Shown: positions 1 through 8,073 of the stretch, piece after piece
Numbering within the stretch: position 1 is the stretch's first letter
How the letters are laid out: each line of letters opens with the position of its first letter
Assembly: GCA_002710725.1 (NCBI GenBank)
Contig: PAKT01000047.1
Location: forward strand, 1-61,201
Reading direction: 5' to 3'
DNA: 61,201 nt
DNA from: Spongiibacteraceae bacterium
GTDB taxonomy: Bacteria; Pseudomonadota; Gammaproteobacteria; Pseudomonadales; Spongiibacteraceae
Position numbers and translations under genes: made by a program
The notes under the pieces: generated by a model
Database searches by the model: none
The model's input: only the letters and a program-made list of their open reading frames with translations
What the model was told of the DNA's origin: nothing

Positions 1-50
1 CAGTGTCAGCGACAGGCTGAGTAAAAAACTTTTAAATCAATAAGTTGAAT

Positions 51-86
51 AAAAACAATGGCGGCCATGCGAGGTCGCACGACCGC
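51..86 (-). terminator. Rho-independent terminator of the small secreted-protein gene
   Basis: On the minus strand a 12-bp stem (arms 75-86 and 61-72, two G-U pairs, GG/CC loop) follows the stop codon at 98 and is followed by a short U-rich stretch (51-56). The wobble pairs form only in the minus-strand RNA, which fits termination of the minus-strand gene. Confidence 0.6.
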
Positions 87-97
87 AGTGCTTTTAT

Positions 98-358
98 TTA
101 CTCTGACGCAGTCATCAGGTCGGCAATGCGGGCATCCAGTTCAGCGCCCAGCGAGGCGGAAACCTCGTTCAGCGTGCGCTGCATGACCTTGCTGCTTTCC
201 TCGGCCGTTACGGTTGCTTCTTCCTGAGCAACGACCGTTGAGGTTGCGTTGGTGTTGTAGGCCAGTACCAGCGACTCGTCGATACGAGCTTGCGAATCGG
301 CGGCAGTCGCCAGCGTGCTGACAATCATCAGTGAGATTGCACTTGCAAGTCTTTTCAT
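98..358 (-). CDS. Small secreted (periplasmic) protein of unknown function
   Basis: This encodes 86 residues. It opens with a typical Sec signal peptide (KR, then a hydrophobic stretch, then an A-T-A-A cleavage region near residues 17-20). The mature part is about 65 residues, acidic, rich in A, E, S and T, probably helical, and has no cysteines. I recognise no family. The start is supported by a strong GGAGGAA Shine-Dalgarno about 8 nt upstream. The gene has its own terminator downstream and diverges from polA across a spacer full of repeats, so it is probably a single transcription unit. Confidence 0.65.
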   Translation of the reverse strand: MKRLASAISLMIVSTLATAADSQARIDESLVLAYNTNATSTVVAQEEATVTAEESSKVMQRTLNEVSASLGAELDARIADLMTASE

Positions 359-417
359 CGCTTGGTTCCTCCGTTAAGGGCCCTATGCCCTTTATCAAAT
401 GTCCTGTTACATTTGAT

Positions 418-531
418 GTTACGTAAGGTAACACAGCTTGGATCGTCTGTCCTCGTTAAATCGGTGTAATTTTGCGTTAAAGCGGTGCTAATTTGCATAA
501 AGTGTTACCTTCTAGGCATTAAAGGTAACAC
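418..531. promoter_or_regulatory. GTTACC-type repeat cluster between the small gene and polA
   Basis: A perfect 10-bp inverted repeat (GTGTTACCTT at 502-511, AAGGTAACAC at 522-531, 10-nt loop) lies in the divergent spacer. A third copy of AAGGTAACAC sits at 425-434 and itself pairs with GTTAC at 418-422. Three copies in about 110 bp between divergent genes suggest a protein-binding site for the small gene, polA, or both. No regulator is known to me. Confidence 0.4.
462..502. repeat. Imperfect 20-bp tandem direct repeat upstream of polA
   Basis: The units starting CGGTG at 462 and 483 are near copies (CGGTG, AATTT, TGC and TAAAG shared in order), offset by 21 bp, about two helical turns. They lie between the two AAGGTAACAC regions. 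This may be part of a regulatory array, or chance in an AT-richer spacer. Confidence 0.35.
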
Positions 532-628
532 ATTTGTAATAAATCGCCTCTGCCGGGAGAGTGGTTGGGGCGCAATTTGCCGCCGTGCTACACTTTCGCG
601 CTCCCCGAATAACAGGCTATACGCATCC

Positions 629-3343
629 ATGACCTCCTTAGATCCCGCCCTGGTACTGGTAGACGGCTCCTCCTATCTCTACCGCGCGTTTCACGCCCTG
701 CCCATGTTGACCACCTCTACCGGGCGCAATTCCGGTGCGGCCAAGGGGGTTATCAACATGATTCGCCGCCTGAAAAAGGACTACCCGAAAGCGACCATTG
801 CCGTGGTGTTTGACGCCAAGGGCAAAACCTTTCGCGATGAGATCTACCCGGAGTACAAGGCCAATCGCCCGCCCATGCCCGAGGAACTGCGCGAACAGAT
901 CGAGCCTATCCACGCCATTATCAAGGCCATGGGTTTGCCGCTGCTGGCGATTGAGGGAGTTGAGGCCGACGATGTTATCGGCACCCTGTCTGCTCAGGCG
1001 AGCCGTGCGGGCAAGTCAGTGCTGGTGTCAACCGGCGACAAGGACATGGCTCAGCTGGTGAACGAGCATGTGACGCTGGTGAACACCATGACCGATACGG
1101 TGATGGATCCGGCGGGCGTGAACGAGAAATTTGGCCTGCCGCCGGAGCTGATCATCGACTATCTCGCCCTGATGGGCGACAAGGTCGACAACATCCCCGG
1201 CGTTCCCGGCGTTGGTGAGAAAACAGCCCTGGCCCTGCTGCAGAGCCTCGGTGGCCTGCAGGACATCTACCAGAAGCTGGACCAGATTCCGGAGCTGCCC
1301 ATTCGCGGCGCCAGGAAACTACCGGAAAAGCTGGCGGCGGAGCGGGAAAAGGCGGAGCTGTCATACGAGCTGGCCACTATCAAGCTGGATGTCGATTTGC
1401 CGCTGGCCTTTGATGAAATTGAGCCGGGTGCGGAAAATGCCGATGAGCTGCTGCACTGGTACCGAGAGCTGGAGTTCAATACCTGGATTGATGAGGTACT
1501 GGCCGGCGGTGAAACCGCGCCGGCCGAGCAGTTGCCGGTGGAATACGATGTGGTAATGGACAAGGCCCTGTTTGAGCGCTGGCTTAAGCAGCTTGAAGCG
1601 GCGCCGCTGTTTGCCTTTGATACCGAAACCACCAGCCTCGATTATATGGCCGCGCGGGTGGTGGGTGTGTCCTTTGCCGTTGAAGCGGGCAAGGCGGCCT
1701 ATGTGCCTTTCGGCCACGATTATCTCGGTGCGCCCGAGCAGCTGAGCGAAGAAGAGGTGCTGGGCGCCCTGAAGCCTCTGCTGGAAAACCCGGACAAGCC
1801 CAAGGTGGGGCAGAACCTCAAATACGATGCCAACGTGCTGGTCAATCACGGTATTGCCCTGCGCGGTATTGCCGAAGACACCATGCTGCAGTCCTATATC
1901 CTGGATGCGGCGGGCAATCGTCACGATATGGATTCGCTGGCCCTGAAATATCTGGGTGCGTCCACCGTTCACTACGAAGATATCGCCGGCAAGGGCAGCA
2001 AGCAGCTCACCTTTAATCAGATAAAGGTCGAGGAAGCGGGCTACTACGCCGCCGAAGATGCGGATATCACCCTCAAACTCCACGAAACCCTGCGGCCGCA
2101 AGTGGCGGCGGAAAAAGAGCTGGACGATGTCTACCGGGCGATTGAAATGCCGCTGGTGCCGGTGCTGTCGCGTATGGAACGCTTCGGCGCCAAGGTCGAT
2201 CGCGCCCTTTTGGACAAGCAGAGTCAGGAGCTGGCAGGCAAAATCGAGGCTATTCAGAAGCGGGCCTACGACGAGGCCGGTGGCCCCTTCAACCTCTCTT
2301 CGCCCAAGCAGCTCGGCGAAATCCTGTTTGAGAAGCTGGAGCTGCCGGTGGTGAAGAAAACGCCGAAAGGTGCACCCTCCACCGCTGAAGAGGTGCTGGT
2401 GGAGCTGGCCCACGACTACAAACTGCCCCAGCTGATTCTGGATTACCGGGGCATGGCCAAGCTTAAATCCACCTACACCGACAAGCTGCCGCAGATGATC
2501 AGCCCGGCCACCGGGCGTATCCACACCTCCTATCATCAGGCGGTGGCCGCCACCGGCCGGCTGTCGTCAACGGACCCGAACCTGCAGAATATCCCTATTA
2601 AAACCCCCGAAGGCCGGCGAATTCGCCAGGCCTTTGTGGCGGAAAAAGGCTATAAGCTGGTGGCCGCCGACTACTTCCAGATTGAGCTGCGCATCATGGC
2701 CCACCTGTCGGGCGACGAGGGCTTGATCAAGGCCTTTGCCGAGGGCAAGGACATTCACCGCGCTACCGCCGCCGAGGTCTTTGGCGTGGCGCTGGAAGAC
2801 GTGGCCGACGAGCAGCGCCGCAACGCCAAGGCCATCAATTTCGGTCTGATTTACGGCATGTCCGCCTTTGGGCTGGCGCGTCAGCTCCACATTCCTCGCG
2901 GCGAGGCTCAGGACTATATCGAGCGCTATTTTGATCGCTATCCCGGCGTGGCCAGGTTTATGGAGGAGATCAAGGCCAGCGCCAAGGAAAAGGGCTACGT
3001 GGAAACCCTGTTCGGCCGCCGCCTCTATTTGCCGGATATCAAGGCCAGCAATGGTATGCGCCGTCAGGCGGCCGAGCGTATCGCCATCAACGCGCCGATG
3101 CAGGGCACCGCCGCCGATATCATCAAGCGGGCCATGATTGAGGTGGATGGCTGGCTGCAATCCAGCGATGTGGATGCGGCCATGATCATGCAGGTGCACG
3201 ATGAACTGATACTGGAAGTGGCGGAAGCCGAAGTGGACGCCGTGTCGAAAAAACTCGAGCAGCTGATGGCTGGAGCCGCGGAGCTGGCGGTGCCGCTGGA
3301 GGTGGGTCTGGGTGTCGGCGACAACTGGGATGAAGCCCATTAA
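629..3343 (+). CDS. polA: DNA polymerase I
   Basis: This encodes a 904-residue Pol I with all three domains. The 5' nuclease occupies about residues 1-290. The 3'-5' proofreading domain keeps the DTET motif near residue 331 and the GQNLKYDAN motif. The polymerase domain has motif A (D681) and motif C (QVHDE near 855-859). Pol I fills repair gaps and removes Okazaki primers. The ATG at 629 is chosen because the protein from there begins as other PolA proteins do; an in-frame extension to 485 runs through the repeat-rich upstream spacer. Motif A reads DYFQIELR where DYSQIELR is usual, a change next to the catalytic aspartate. The sRNA and engB that follow repeat the gene order known around Spot 42 and ErsA. 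Confidence 0.97.
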   Translation: MTSLDPALVLVDGSSYLYRAFHALPMLTTSTGRNSGAAKGVINMIRRLKKDYPKATIAVVFDAKGKTFRDEIYPEYKANRPPMPEELREQIEPIHAIIKAMGLPLLAIEGVEADDVIGTLSAQASRAGKSVLVSTGDKDMAQLVNEHVTLVNTMTDTVMDPAGVNEKFGLPPELIIDYLALMGDKVDNIPGVPGVGEKTALALLQSLGGLQDIYQKLDQIPELPIRGARKLPEKLAAEREKAELSYELATIKLDVDLPLAFDEIEPGAENADELLHWYRELEFNTWIDEVLAGGETAPAEQLPVEYDVVMDKALFERWLKQLEAAPLFAFDTETTSLDYMAARVVGVSFAVEAGKAAYVPFGHDYLGAPEQLSEEEVLGALKPLLENPDKPKVGQNLKYDANVLVNHGIALRGIAEDTMLQSYILDAAGNRHDMDSLALKYLGASTVHYEDIAGKGSKQLTFNQIKVEEAGYYAAEDADITLKLHETLRPQVAAEKELDDVYRAIEMPLVPVLSRMERFGAKVDRALLDKQSQELAGKIEAIQKRAYDEAGGPFNLSSPKQLGEILFEKLELPVVKKTPKGAPSTAEEVLVELAHDYKLPQLILDYRGMAKLKSTYTDKLPQMISPATGRIHTSYHQAVAATGRLSSTDPNLQNIPIKTPEGRRIRQAFVAEKGYKLVAADYFQIELRIMAHLSGDEGLIKAFAEGKDIHRATAAEVFGVALEDVADEQRRNAKAINFGLIYGMSAFGLARQLHIPRGEAQDYIERYFDRYPGVARFMEEIKASAKEKGYVETLFGRRLYLPDIKASNGMRRQAAERIAINAPMQGTAADIIKRAMIEVDGWLQSSDVDAAMIMQVHDELILEVAEAEVDAVSKKLEQLMAGAAELAVPLEVGLGVGDNWDEAH

Positions 3344-3415
3344 TCCCGGCTGAAATCCCGCGCAAGCTGCTGATAGTGTATGGCTTTTGGGAATATTCCC
3401 ATTTCTGAAATTTTG

Positions 3416-3443
3416 GGAACTAAAGGCCGGGGAAAGCTTCTAA
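3416..3443 (+). promoter_or_regulatory. Putative sigma-E/AlgU-type promoter of the polA-engB sRNA
   Basis: GGAACTA (3416-3422) and TCTAA (3439-3443) are 16 nt apart when GAACTA is counted as the -35. This is close to the ECF sigma-22 (AlgU) pattern GAACTT-N16/17-TCTGA. Transcription would start near 3449. Pseudomonas ErsA, encoded at the same locus, is known to depend on AlgU. The element lies outside polA and has no downstream ORF to serve. Confidence 0.55.
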
Positions 3444-3448
3444 GCTTG

Positions 3449-3547
3449 TACAGCAGCGAAATGCTGTTGGCCGACTTTCTCCATGAGTCGGTTTTTCCCC
3501 AGAGAAGCTGATTGCCCGGTGCCCCCCCATGCACCGGGCCTTTTTTT
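3449..3547 (+). ncRNA. Putative ErsA/Spot 42-position small regulatory RNA
   Basis: The polA-engB spacer holds a compact sRNA-like unit of about 99 nt. It has an ECF-type promoter upstream, hairpin 1 (CAGCA 3451-3455 with TGCTG 3462-3466) and hairpin 2 (CCGACT 3471-3476 with AGTCGG 3486-3491) whose loop contains UUCUCC. A single-stranded UUUUUCCCC stretch (3492-3500) follows, then a perfect GC-rich terminator. The two pyrimidine-rich stretches could pair with ribosome-binding sites. The same spacer carries spf (Spot 42) in enterics and ersA in Pseudomonas. Position and architecture are seen; identity with either family is inference, since I could not align them. Confidence 0.65.
3514..3547 (+). 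terminator. Strong Rho-independent terminator of the sRNA
   Basis: A perfect 9-bp stem (GCCCGGTGC 3514-3522, GCACCGGGC 3531-3539) with an 8-nt C-rich loop is followed by seven Ts (3541-3547). It also marks the 3' end expected of an Hfq-binding sRNA. Confidence 0.9.
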
Positions 3548-3596
3548 ATGGGCGACTATCGTCAAGCGTTTCTCGAACAGCAAGCCCTGCGGAGAT

Positions 3597-4232
3597 TCAC
3601 TCCGCGCCCTCCTCATCCGACTCGGTCGCATCCAGCCAGATATCCAGTTGTTCCTTCAGGTCGTCCAGCCCGGTGCCTTTGAGGGCGGAAAACAGCTGTG
3701 TCTGCACCAGTGCGCCGTAGGTTTGTAGGTCCTTCCTTACCTTAAGGAGCGCTGTTTTGGCCTGGCCATTACTGAATTTATCGGCCTTGGTCAGCAATAC
3801 ACGCACCGGCATATCACAGTTGGCAGCCCACTGGATCATGGTCAGGTCAAAGGTCTGCAGCGGGTGGCGGATATCCATCATCAGCACCAAACCGCGCAGG
3901 CAGCGACGCTCCGCCAGATACTGTTCAAGATGGCGCTCCCACTTCTTTTTGACTTCCGGGGGCACTTTGGCAAAACCGTAGCCGGGCAAATCCACCAGTC
4001 GCTGGGTTTCGCTGAGGCTGAAAAAGTTGATCAGCTGGGTGCGGCCGGGGGTTTTGGAGGTTCGGCACAGCTTTTTGTTATCGGTGAGCCGGTTGATAGC
4101 GCTGGATTTGCCCGCATTGGAGCGGCCGGCAAAGGCCACCTCGGCGCCGATATCGTCGGGGCATTGTTTCAGGCTGGGGGCGCTCTGCAGAAAGCGGGCG
4201 CTGCGGTAGCTGATGGCCGGGATATCGTCCAT
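3597..4232 (-). CDS. engB: Ribosome biogenesis GTPase EngB (YihA/YsxC)
   Basis: This encodes 211 residues, the usual length of the family. The G1 P-loop GRSNAGKSS (about 36-44), the conserved TPGRTQ segment (61-66) as G2, the DLPGYGFA switch II (81-88) and TKAD G4 (148-151) are all visible. EngB is an essential GTPase needed for late assembly of the large ribosomal subunit. The gene is convergent with the polA-sRNA unit, the standard gammaproteobacterial arrangement. Confidence 0.96.
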   Translation of the reverse strand: MDDIPAISYRSARFLQSAPSLKQCPDDIGAEVAFAGRSNAGKSSAINRLTDNKKLCRTSKTPGRTQLINFFSLSETQRLVDLPGYGFAKVPPEVKKKWERHLEQYLAERRCLRGLVLMMDIRHPLQTFDLTMIQWAANCDMPVRVLLTKADKFSNGQAKTALLKVRKDLQTYGALVQTQLFSALKGTGLDDLKEQLDIWLDATESDEEGAE

Positions 4233-4314
4233 GGGGGTCTCTTGTTGGAACGTGACTGATGAAAGGGGTATAGTGCGGCCGGCGCAGGGATGGTCTCCCC
4301 CCGCTGGCTTTGTG

Positions 4315-4320
4315 TATAAT
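4315..4320 (+). promoter_or_regulatory. Candidate -10 element upstream of the cytochrome c5 gene
   Basis: A perfect TATAAT lies 65 nt before the cytochrome start in the divergent engB/cytochrome spacer. No good -35 is visible at 16-18 nt, so this promoter is tentative. Confidence 0.35.
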
Positions 4321-4385
4321 GCCGCAGTTTTTTTTCGCGGTCATCCTGCCCGGGTTTACTCCGCATTACAATCGTGAGTGATGTT

Positions 4386-4688
4386 ATGAAGAAATCAATT
4401 TTGGCCCTTTCCCTTTCCTTGGGCCTGATGAGCCTGGTGCAGGCAGATGCGCTGGAAGACCGCTACAATCGAACCTGTGCCGTGTGTCATGCTTCGGGTG
4501 CTGCCGGCGCACCGCGCACCGGTGATGTCGCCACGTGGGACAAGCGTCTGCAGGAAAAAGGCATGGATGTACTGGTGGCCAATGCCAAAAACGGTATCAG
4601 GGCGATGCCGCCCAAGGGCATGTGTTTTGACTGTTCGGATGAGGATTTCAAGGCCTTGATCGAATACATGGCCAAGCCCAAGTCGTAG
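4386..4688 (+). CDS. Cytochrome c5 family monohaem protein
   Basis: From the ATG at 4386 this encodes 100 residues with a signal peptide (about 1-20) and one haem site CAVCH (31-35). Methionines at about 74 or 79 could be the distal ligand. The extra C-x-x-C pair near 80-83 is the disulfide typical of cytochrome c5. A GTG four codons upstream is in frame, but the signal peptide starts properly at MKKS. It would be a periplasmic electron carrier. It precedes a dihaem cytochrome c4 gene by 37 nt, so the two are probably co-transcribed. Confidence 0.88.
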   Translation: MKKSILALSLSLGLMSLVQADALEDRYNRTCAVCHASGAAGAPRTGDVATWDKRLQEKGMDVLVANAKNGIRAMPPKGMCFDCSDEDFKALIEYMAKPKS

Positions 4689-4725
4689 AATCCCGAAAGA
4701 ATCTGGAAATTATTGAGTAGGTACG

Positions 4726-5349
4726 ATGAAAAAATCACTTCTGGTAATGCTGTCCACCCTGCTGCTTGCGGCGCCCTCCTTTGCTGGCGACGCTGCGAAA
4801 GGCAAGGCCAAGTCACAGTCCTGTGCTGCCTGTCATGGCGCCGACGGCAACAGCGCCGCGCCGACCTTCCCGAAACTGGCGGGCCAGAATGAGAAATACC
4901 TGCTCAAGCAGCTGAAAGACATCAAGTCCGGCGCCCGCCCGGTGCCGACCATGGCCGGCCAGCTGGACGGCATGAGCGAACAGGATATGGCGGACATCGC
5001 GGCCTACTATGCCAAGCAGCAAGGCACGGTTGGTCAAGCGAGCGAGAAACTGGCCGCCAAGGGCGAAGCCATTTATCGCGGCGGTATCGTTGAGCGCGGC
5101 ATTCCGGCCTGCAGCGGCTGTCACAGCCCCTCGGGCAAGGGCAACGCCTCGGCGGGCTTCCCTGCCCTGTCCGGTCAGCACGCGGCCTACACAGAAGCCC
5201 AGCTGAAAGCCTTCCGCGCAGCGGCTGATGGCGATGAGAGTGGTCGCATGAACGACGGCGAAGAAACCAAAACCATGCGCACGGTGGCTTTCCTGCTGAG
5301 CGACAGTGAAATCAAGGCTTTGGCAAACTTCATTCAGGGTCTCTACTGA
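4726..5349 (+). CDS. Dihaem cytochrome c4
   Basis: This encodes 207 residues with a signal peptide (1-20, cleaved after SFA). Two homologous halves each carry a haem motif: CAACH at 33-37 and CSGCH at 129-133. Methionine ligands follow each (PTMAGQ near 76; a TMRTVA segment in the second half). Cytochrome c4 is a periplasmic protein thought to pass electrons from the bc1 complex to terminal oxidases. The gene follows the c5 gene and ends in a terminator, and the dsbA gene beyond encodes a periplasmic thiol oxidase. Confidence 0.93.
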   Translation: MKKSLLVMLSTLLLAAPSFAGDAAKGKAKSQSCAACHGADGNSAAPTFPKLAGQNEKYLLKQLKDIKSGARPVPTMAGQLDGMSEQDMADIAAYYAKQQGTVGQASEKLAAKGEAIYRGGIVERGIPACSGCHSPSGKGNASAGFPALSGQHAAYTEAQLKAFRAAADGDESGRMNDGEETKTMRTVAFLLSDSEIKALANFIQGLY

Positions 5350-5370
5350 GTTAGAGACGCTGCTGAACTG

Positions 5371-5397
5371 AAAAAGGCGGCTTTTGCCGCCTTTTTT
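5371..5397. terminator. Terminator after the cytochrome c4 gene
   Basis: The stem GGCGGC (5376-5381) and GCCGCC (5386-5391) has a TTTT loop. It is flanked by five As before and six Ts after, so the stem extends through A-U pairs and could work on either strand. Confidence 0.88.
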
Positions 5398-5473
5398 GTC
5401 GGTCAGGCCCATTTTGCCGGAACCCTGACCGGATAAAATAATCAGAACAGAACGATTACCCAGGAGACTGAGA

Positions 5474-6118
5474 ATGCTGACACGCCGATGGCTGATCGCC
5501 AGCCTGTTGACCCTGCTGCTGCCCGCTGTGGCCTGCGCCGAAGACTCTGCGTCGACCTTTGTTGAGGGCGAGCACTACGTTCGTCTGGATAACGAAGTCC
5601 GCACCGTGAACCCGAATAAAATCGAAGTCACTGAAGTGTTCTGGTACGGCTGCAGCCACTGCTTCCACTTCGAGCCGATGGTGCACGCCTGGTCGAAGAA
5701 ACAAGCCGATGACGTGGTCTTTGTGCAGTCCCCTGCCATGTGGAATCGGGTGATGGAAACTCACGCCCGCGCGTTCTACACCGCCAAGGCGCTGGACGTG
5801 CTGGACAAGGTTCACCAGCCAATCTTCAACGCCATCAACATGGAGCGCAATATGCTGCGCGACGCGGATGCCCTGGCAGAGCTTTTCGCTCAGCACGGCG
5901 TCGAGCGCGAGAAGTTCATGAAGGTGTTCAATTCATTCTCGATCGATAGCCAGGTGCGCCAGGCCGACGCCCGTGCCCGCGGCTACGGTATTCAGGGCAC
6001 GCCGGAAATGGTCGTCAACGGCAAATTCCGGGTCAGTACCCGCACTGCCGGCAGTCAGCGCAATATGCTGAAAGTGGTCGATTATCTCGTTGAGCAGGAG
6101 CGCAAAGCCGCTCAGTGA
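5474..6118 (+). CDS. dsbA: Thiol:disulfide interchange protein DsbA
   Basis: This encodes 214 residues: signal peptide (1-22) and a thioredoxin fold with the active site at C60-S-H-C63 and a GTPEM cis-proline loop near residue 178. DsbA introduces disulfides into exported proteins. The active-site dipeptide is SH rather than the PH of E. coli DsbA, which may shift its redox potential. The AVAC sequence at the end of the signal peptide could serve as a poor lipobox, so a lipid-anchored form is possible but less likely. A GGAG Shine-Dalgarno precedes the ATG. The stop overlaps the start of the next gene. Confidence 0.93.
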   Translation: MLTRRWLIASLLTLLLPAVACAEDSASTFVEGEHYVRLDNEVRTVNPNKIEVTEVFWYGCSHCFHFEPMVHAWSKKQADDVVFVQSPAMWNRVMETHARAFYTAKALDVLDKVHQPIFNAINMERNMLRDADALAELFAQHGVEREKFMKVFNSFSIDSQVRQADARARGYGIQGTPEMVVNGKFRVSTRTAGSQRNMLKVVDYLVEQERKAAQ

Positions 6119-7011
6119 ATTCCTCTCCCCCAAGCGCACCGGCCTGGATGACCGATGCGCTGCGTTATAGTCCCGAGTCGCGCAGTGTCGATGTTGAAGG
6201 CTGCGCCATTCACTACCTTTGCTGGAACCCACAAGCCGTGGACAAGCCGCCCCTGCTGCTGGCACACGGTTTTTGCGCCCACGCCCACTGGTGGGATGTC
6301 ACGGTCCCGGCCCTGCTTGAGCACTACCGGGTGGTGGCGTTGGACTTCAGTGGCATGGGCGACAGTGGTCACCGCGGGCACTACTCCCACCCATTGTATT
6401 GTCGGGAAATCGTTGCGGTGATCGAGGCGGAAAGCCTGGCACCGGTCAATCTGGTGGGGCACAGCTTTGGCGGTCTGGTGAGTATTCAGACCACCGCGCG
6501 CTTTCCGGACAAGGTCCAGAGCCTGACCGTTATTGATTCCCGCATCAGCCTGCCGCGAACCGGCGACGAGACGCCCTCGCGCGGTGCCTCGGAGCTGCGC
6601 CCGAAACGGGTCTACCCCACGCTTGAGCAGGCGATGGCGCGCTTTCGCCTGATTCCTGAGGAGAACTGCACCGATCCAGCCCTCTTCGCTCATGTGGCCC
6701 GTGGCTCGCTGCGCGAACAGGACGGAGGCTGGGTGTGGAAGTTTGACGACCGCATCACTCAGACCCTTGAGCCGGTGGAAGTGCCCGAAGCCGAATTGCT
6801 GCCGAAGATTACCTGCCCCACTGCGTTTATTTTTGGCGAGCACAGCATTGTCGCACCGCGTGAAATGGCCGAGAAAACCGTGGCCTATATGGGCAACGGC
6901 AGAGCCCCCATCGAAATTGAAGACGCCCACCACCACGTCCTGCTCGATCAGCCGCTGACCATGCGGGAAGCCCTTGTTACGCTGCTGGCTGAGCTGCGAA
7001 GAGCGCCCTGA
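6115..7011 (+). CDS. Alpha/beta hydrolase
   Basis: The 298-residue protein has an alpha/beta hydrolase fold: oxyanion-loop LAHGF near 49-53, nucleophile elbow GHSFGG with Ser near 117, an acid-region FGEHS segment and a late His in an AHHHVLLD motif. It has no signal peptide, so it is probably cytoplasmic. The GTG start overlaps the dsbA stop by 4 nt, suggesting translational coupling; an in-frame ATG at 6148 is the alternative. The substrate is not evident. Confidence 0.85.
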   Translation: MNSSPPSAPAWMTDALRYSPESRSVDVEGCAIHYLCWNPQAVDKPPLLLAHGFCAHAHWWDVTVPALLEHYRVVALDFSGMGDSGHRGHYSHPLYCREIVAVIEAESLAPVNLVGHSFGGLVSIQTTARFPDKVQSLTVIDSRISLPRTGDETPSRGASELRPKRVYPTLEQAMARFRLIPEENCTDPALFAHVARGSLREQDGGWVWKFDDRITQTLEPVEVPEAELLPKITCPTAFIFGEHSIVAPREMAEKTVAYMGNGRAPIEIEDAHHHVLLDQPLTMREALVTLLAELRRAP

Positions 7012-7024
7012 TTAACGGTTCAAC

Positions 7025-7852
7025 TCAGGCCGGAAGTGCCTGTCGTGCTGCCGAGGCTTCTGCCAGTTCTATGGCTTTTGCGCAAACCTGATTGTGGTAA
7101 AGACGTTCGCGCCAGCCGCGGGCGCTGAAGGCTTGCCAGCTTTCGGCTCGCTGTTGCAGGCGGTCGGCCAGCAGATACAGCACAGCCGGATTGTGAGTCA
7201 GGCCCATATGGCTGCCGGGAACCCGGATATTTTCACTTTGCGAATGCTTTTGATCGACACAGTAGTGCCAGTGCACAATGCCGTCGCTCTCGGTGTAGAT
7301 GCTGGTACAGGGTACCGCCGGGGTTTCCTGCCACAGAGTGGCTTTGGCCACCATCGGGTCTTCAGCGCCGCGATTCAGTAACTGAAAGGCCTGGCTGACC
7401 AGACCTTGCACAGCATCAGATCGGCGCTCCGATACCGGAATGCCGAAGGGCGACCCCAGGGTAATCACTTGACGAACGTGGTCACTGTTCTGGGCGGCCA
7501 GTGCCCGGGCGTAAATTCCCCCCAGACTCCAGCCAATGATCGTGATTTTCTGCTGACGCTGCAGCACAATCTCTTTCAGATGGCGCCGCAGCAGCACAAG
7601 TTTGTTATCGTGCAATCCGGTATTGAGACCCTGTTGCCAGGCGTGGACATCGTAGCCGAGCCGGCTCAGGGATTTGCGCAGGGAAGCGGTAAAGGCATCG
7701 CTGGTCAGGAAGGCGGGAATCACCAGTACCGGGTGGCCGTCACCGCGGGGTAACAGACGTTCAAAAGGCTTGCTCGACAGGTGGGCCAGAGCCTCAACAG
7801 CAAAACGGCTTTCCAGTATCGTATGGAGAGCCTTGGGCTTTTTCTCGAACAT
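7025..7852 (-). CDS. Lipase-like alpha/beta hydrolase
   Basis: From the ATG at 7852 (GGAGA Shine-Dalgarno 8 nt upstream) this encodes 275 residues; a GTG start at 7891 is possible but lacks a ribosome site. PVLVIPAF (about 41-48) is the first strand, GWSLGG (Ser near 109) the nucleophile elbow, and SDGIVHW plus a GSHMGLTHNP segment supply the acid and histidine. The pattern resembles PGAP1-like or triacylglycerol lipase-type esterases acting on lipids. It is convergent with the preceding hydrolase and has no signal peptide. Confidence 0.82.
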   Translation of the reverse strand: MFEKKPKALHTILESRFAVEALAHLSSKPFERLLPRGDGHPVLVIPAFLTSDAFTASLRKSLSRLGYDVHAWQQGLNTGLHDNKLVLLRRHLKEIVLQRQQKITIIGWSLGGIYARALAAQNSDHVRQVITLGSPFGIPVSERRSDAVQGLVSQAFQLLNRGAEDPMVAKATLWQETPAVPCTSIYTESDGIVHWHYCVDQKHSQSENIRVPGSHMGLTHNPAVLYLLADRLQQRAESWQAFSARGWRERLYHNQVCAKAIELAEASAARQALPA

Positions 7853-8073
7853 CGGTTTTCTCCCTGACGCAAATGTCAGTGATAAATACACTTTGAAAAT
7901 ATCGAGTTACCGCGAATATTGCAAAAAGATTAACGCACAAAACGGGTGCGAAACTTGGGTTGCGGGCTGTAGGGAGCGCCTTTTTCTTTCTAAGCCATTG
8001 TTTTTAAATTGAATAATTCTAAAGTAAGTAGTTTCCGGGGACGCCTCCGAGATGGCGATAGGAGTATGCAATA

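Noticed and set aside
45-227. A 60-codon plus-strand frame at the left edge
   Set aside because: Antisense to the small secreted gene and its terminator, with no supporting start signal.
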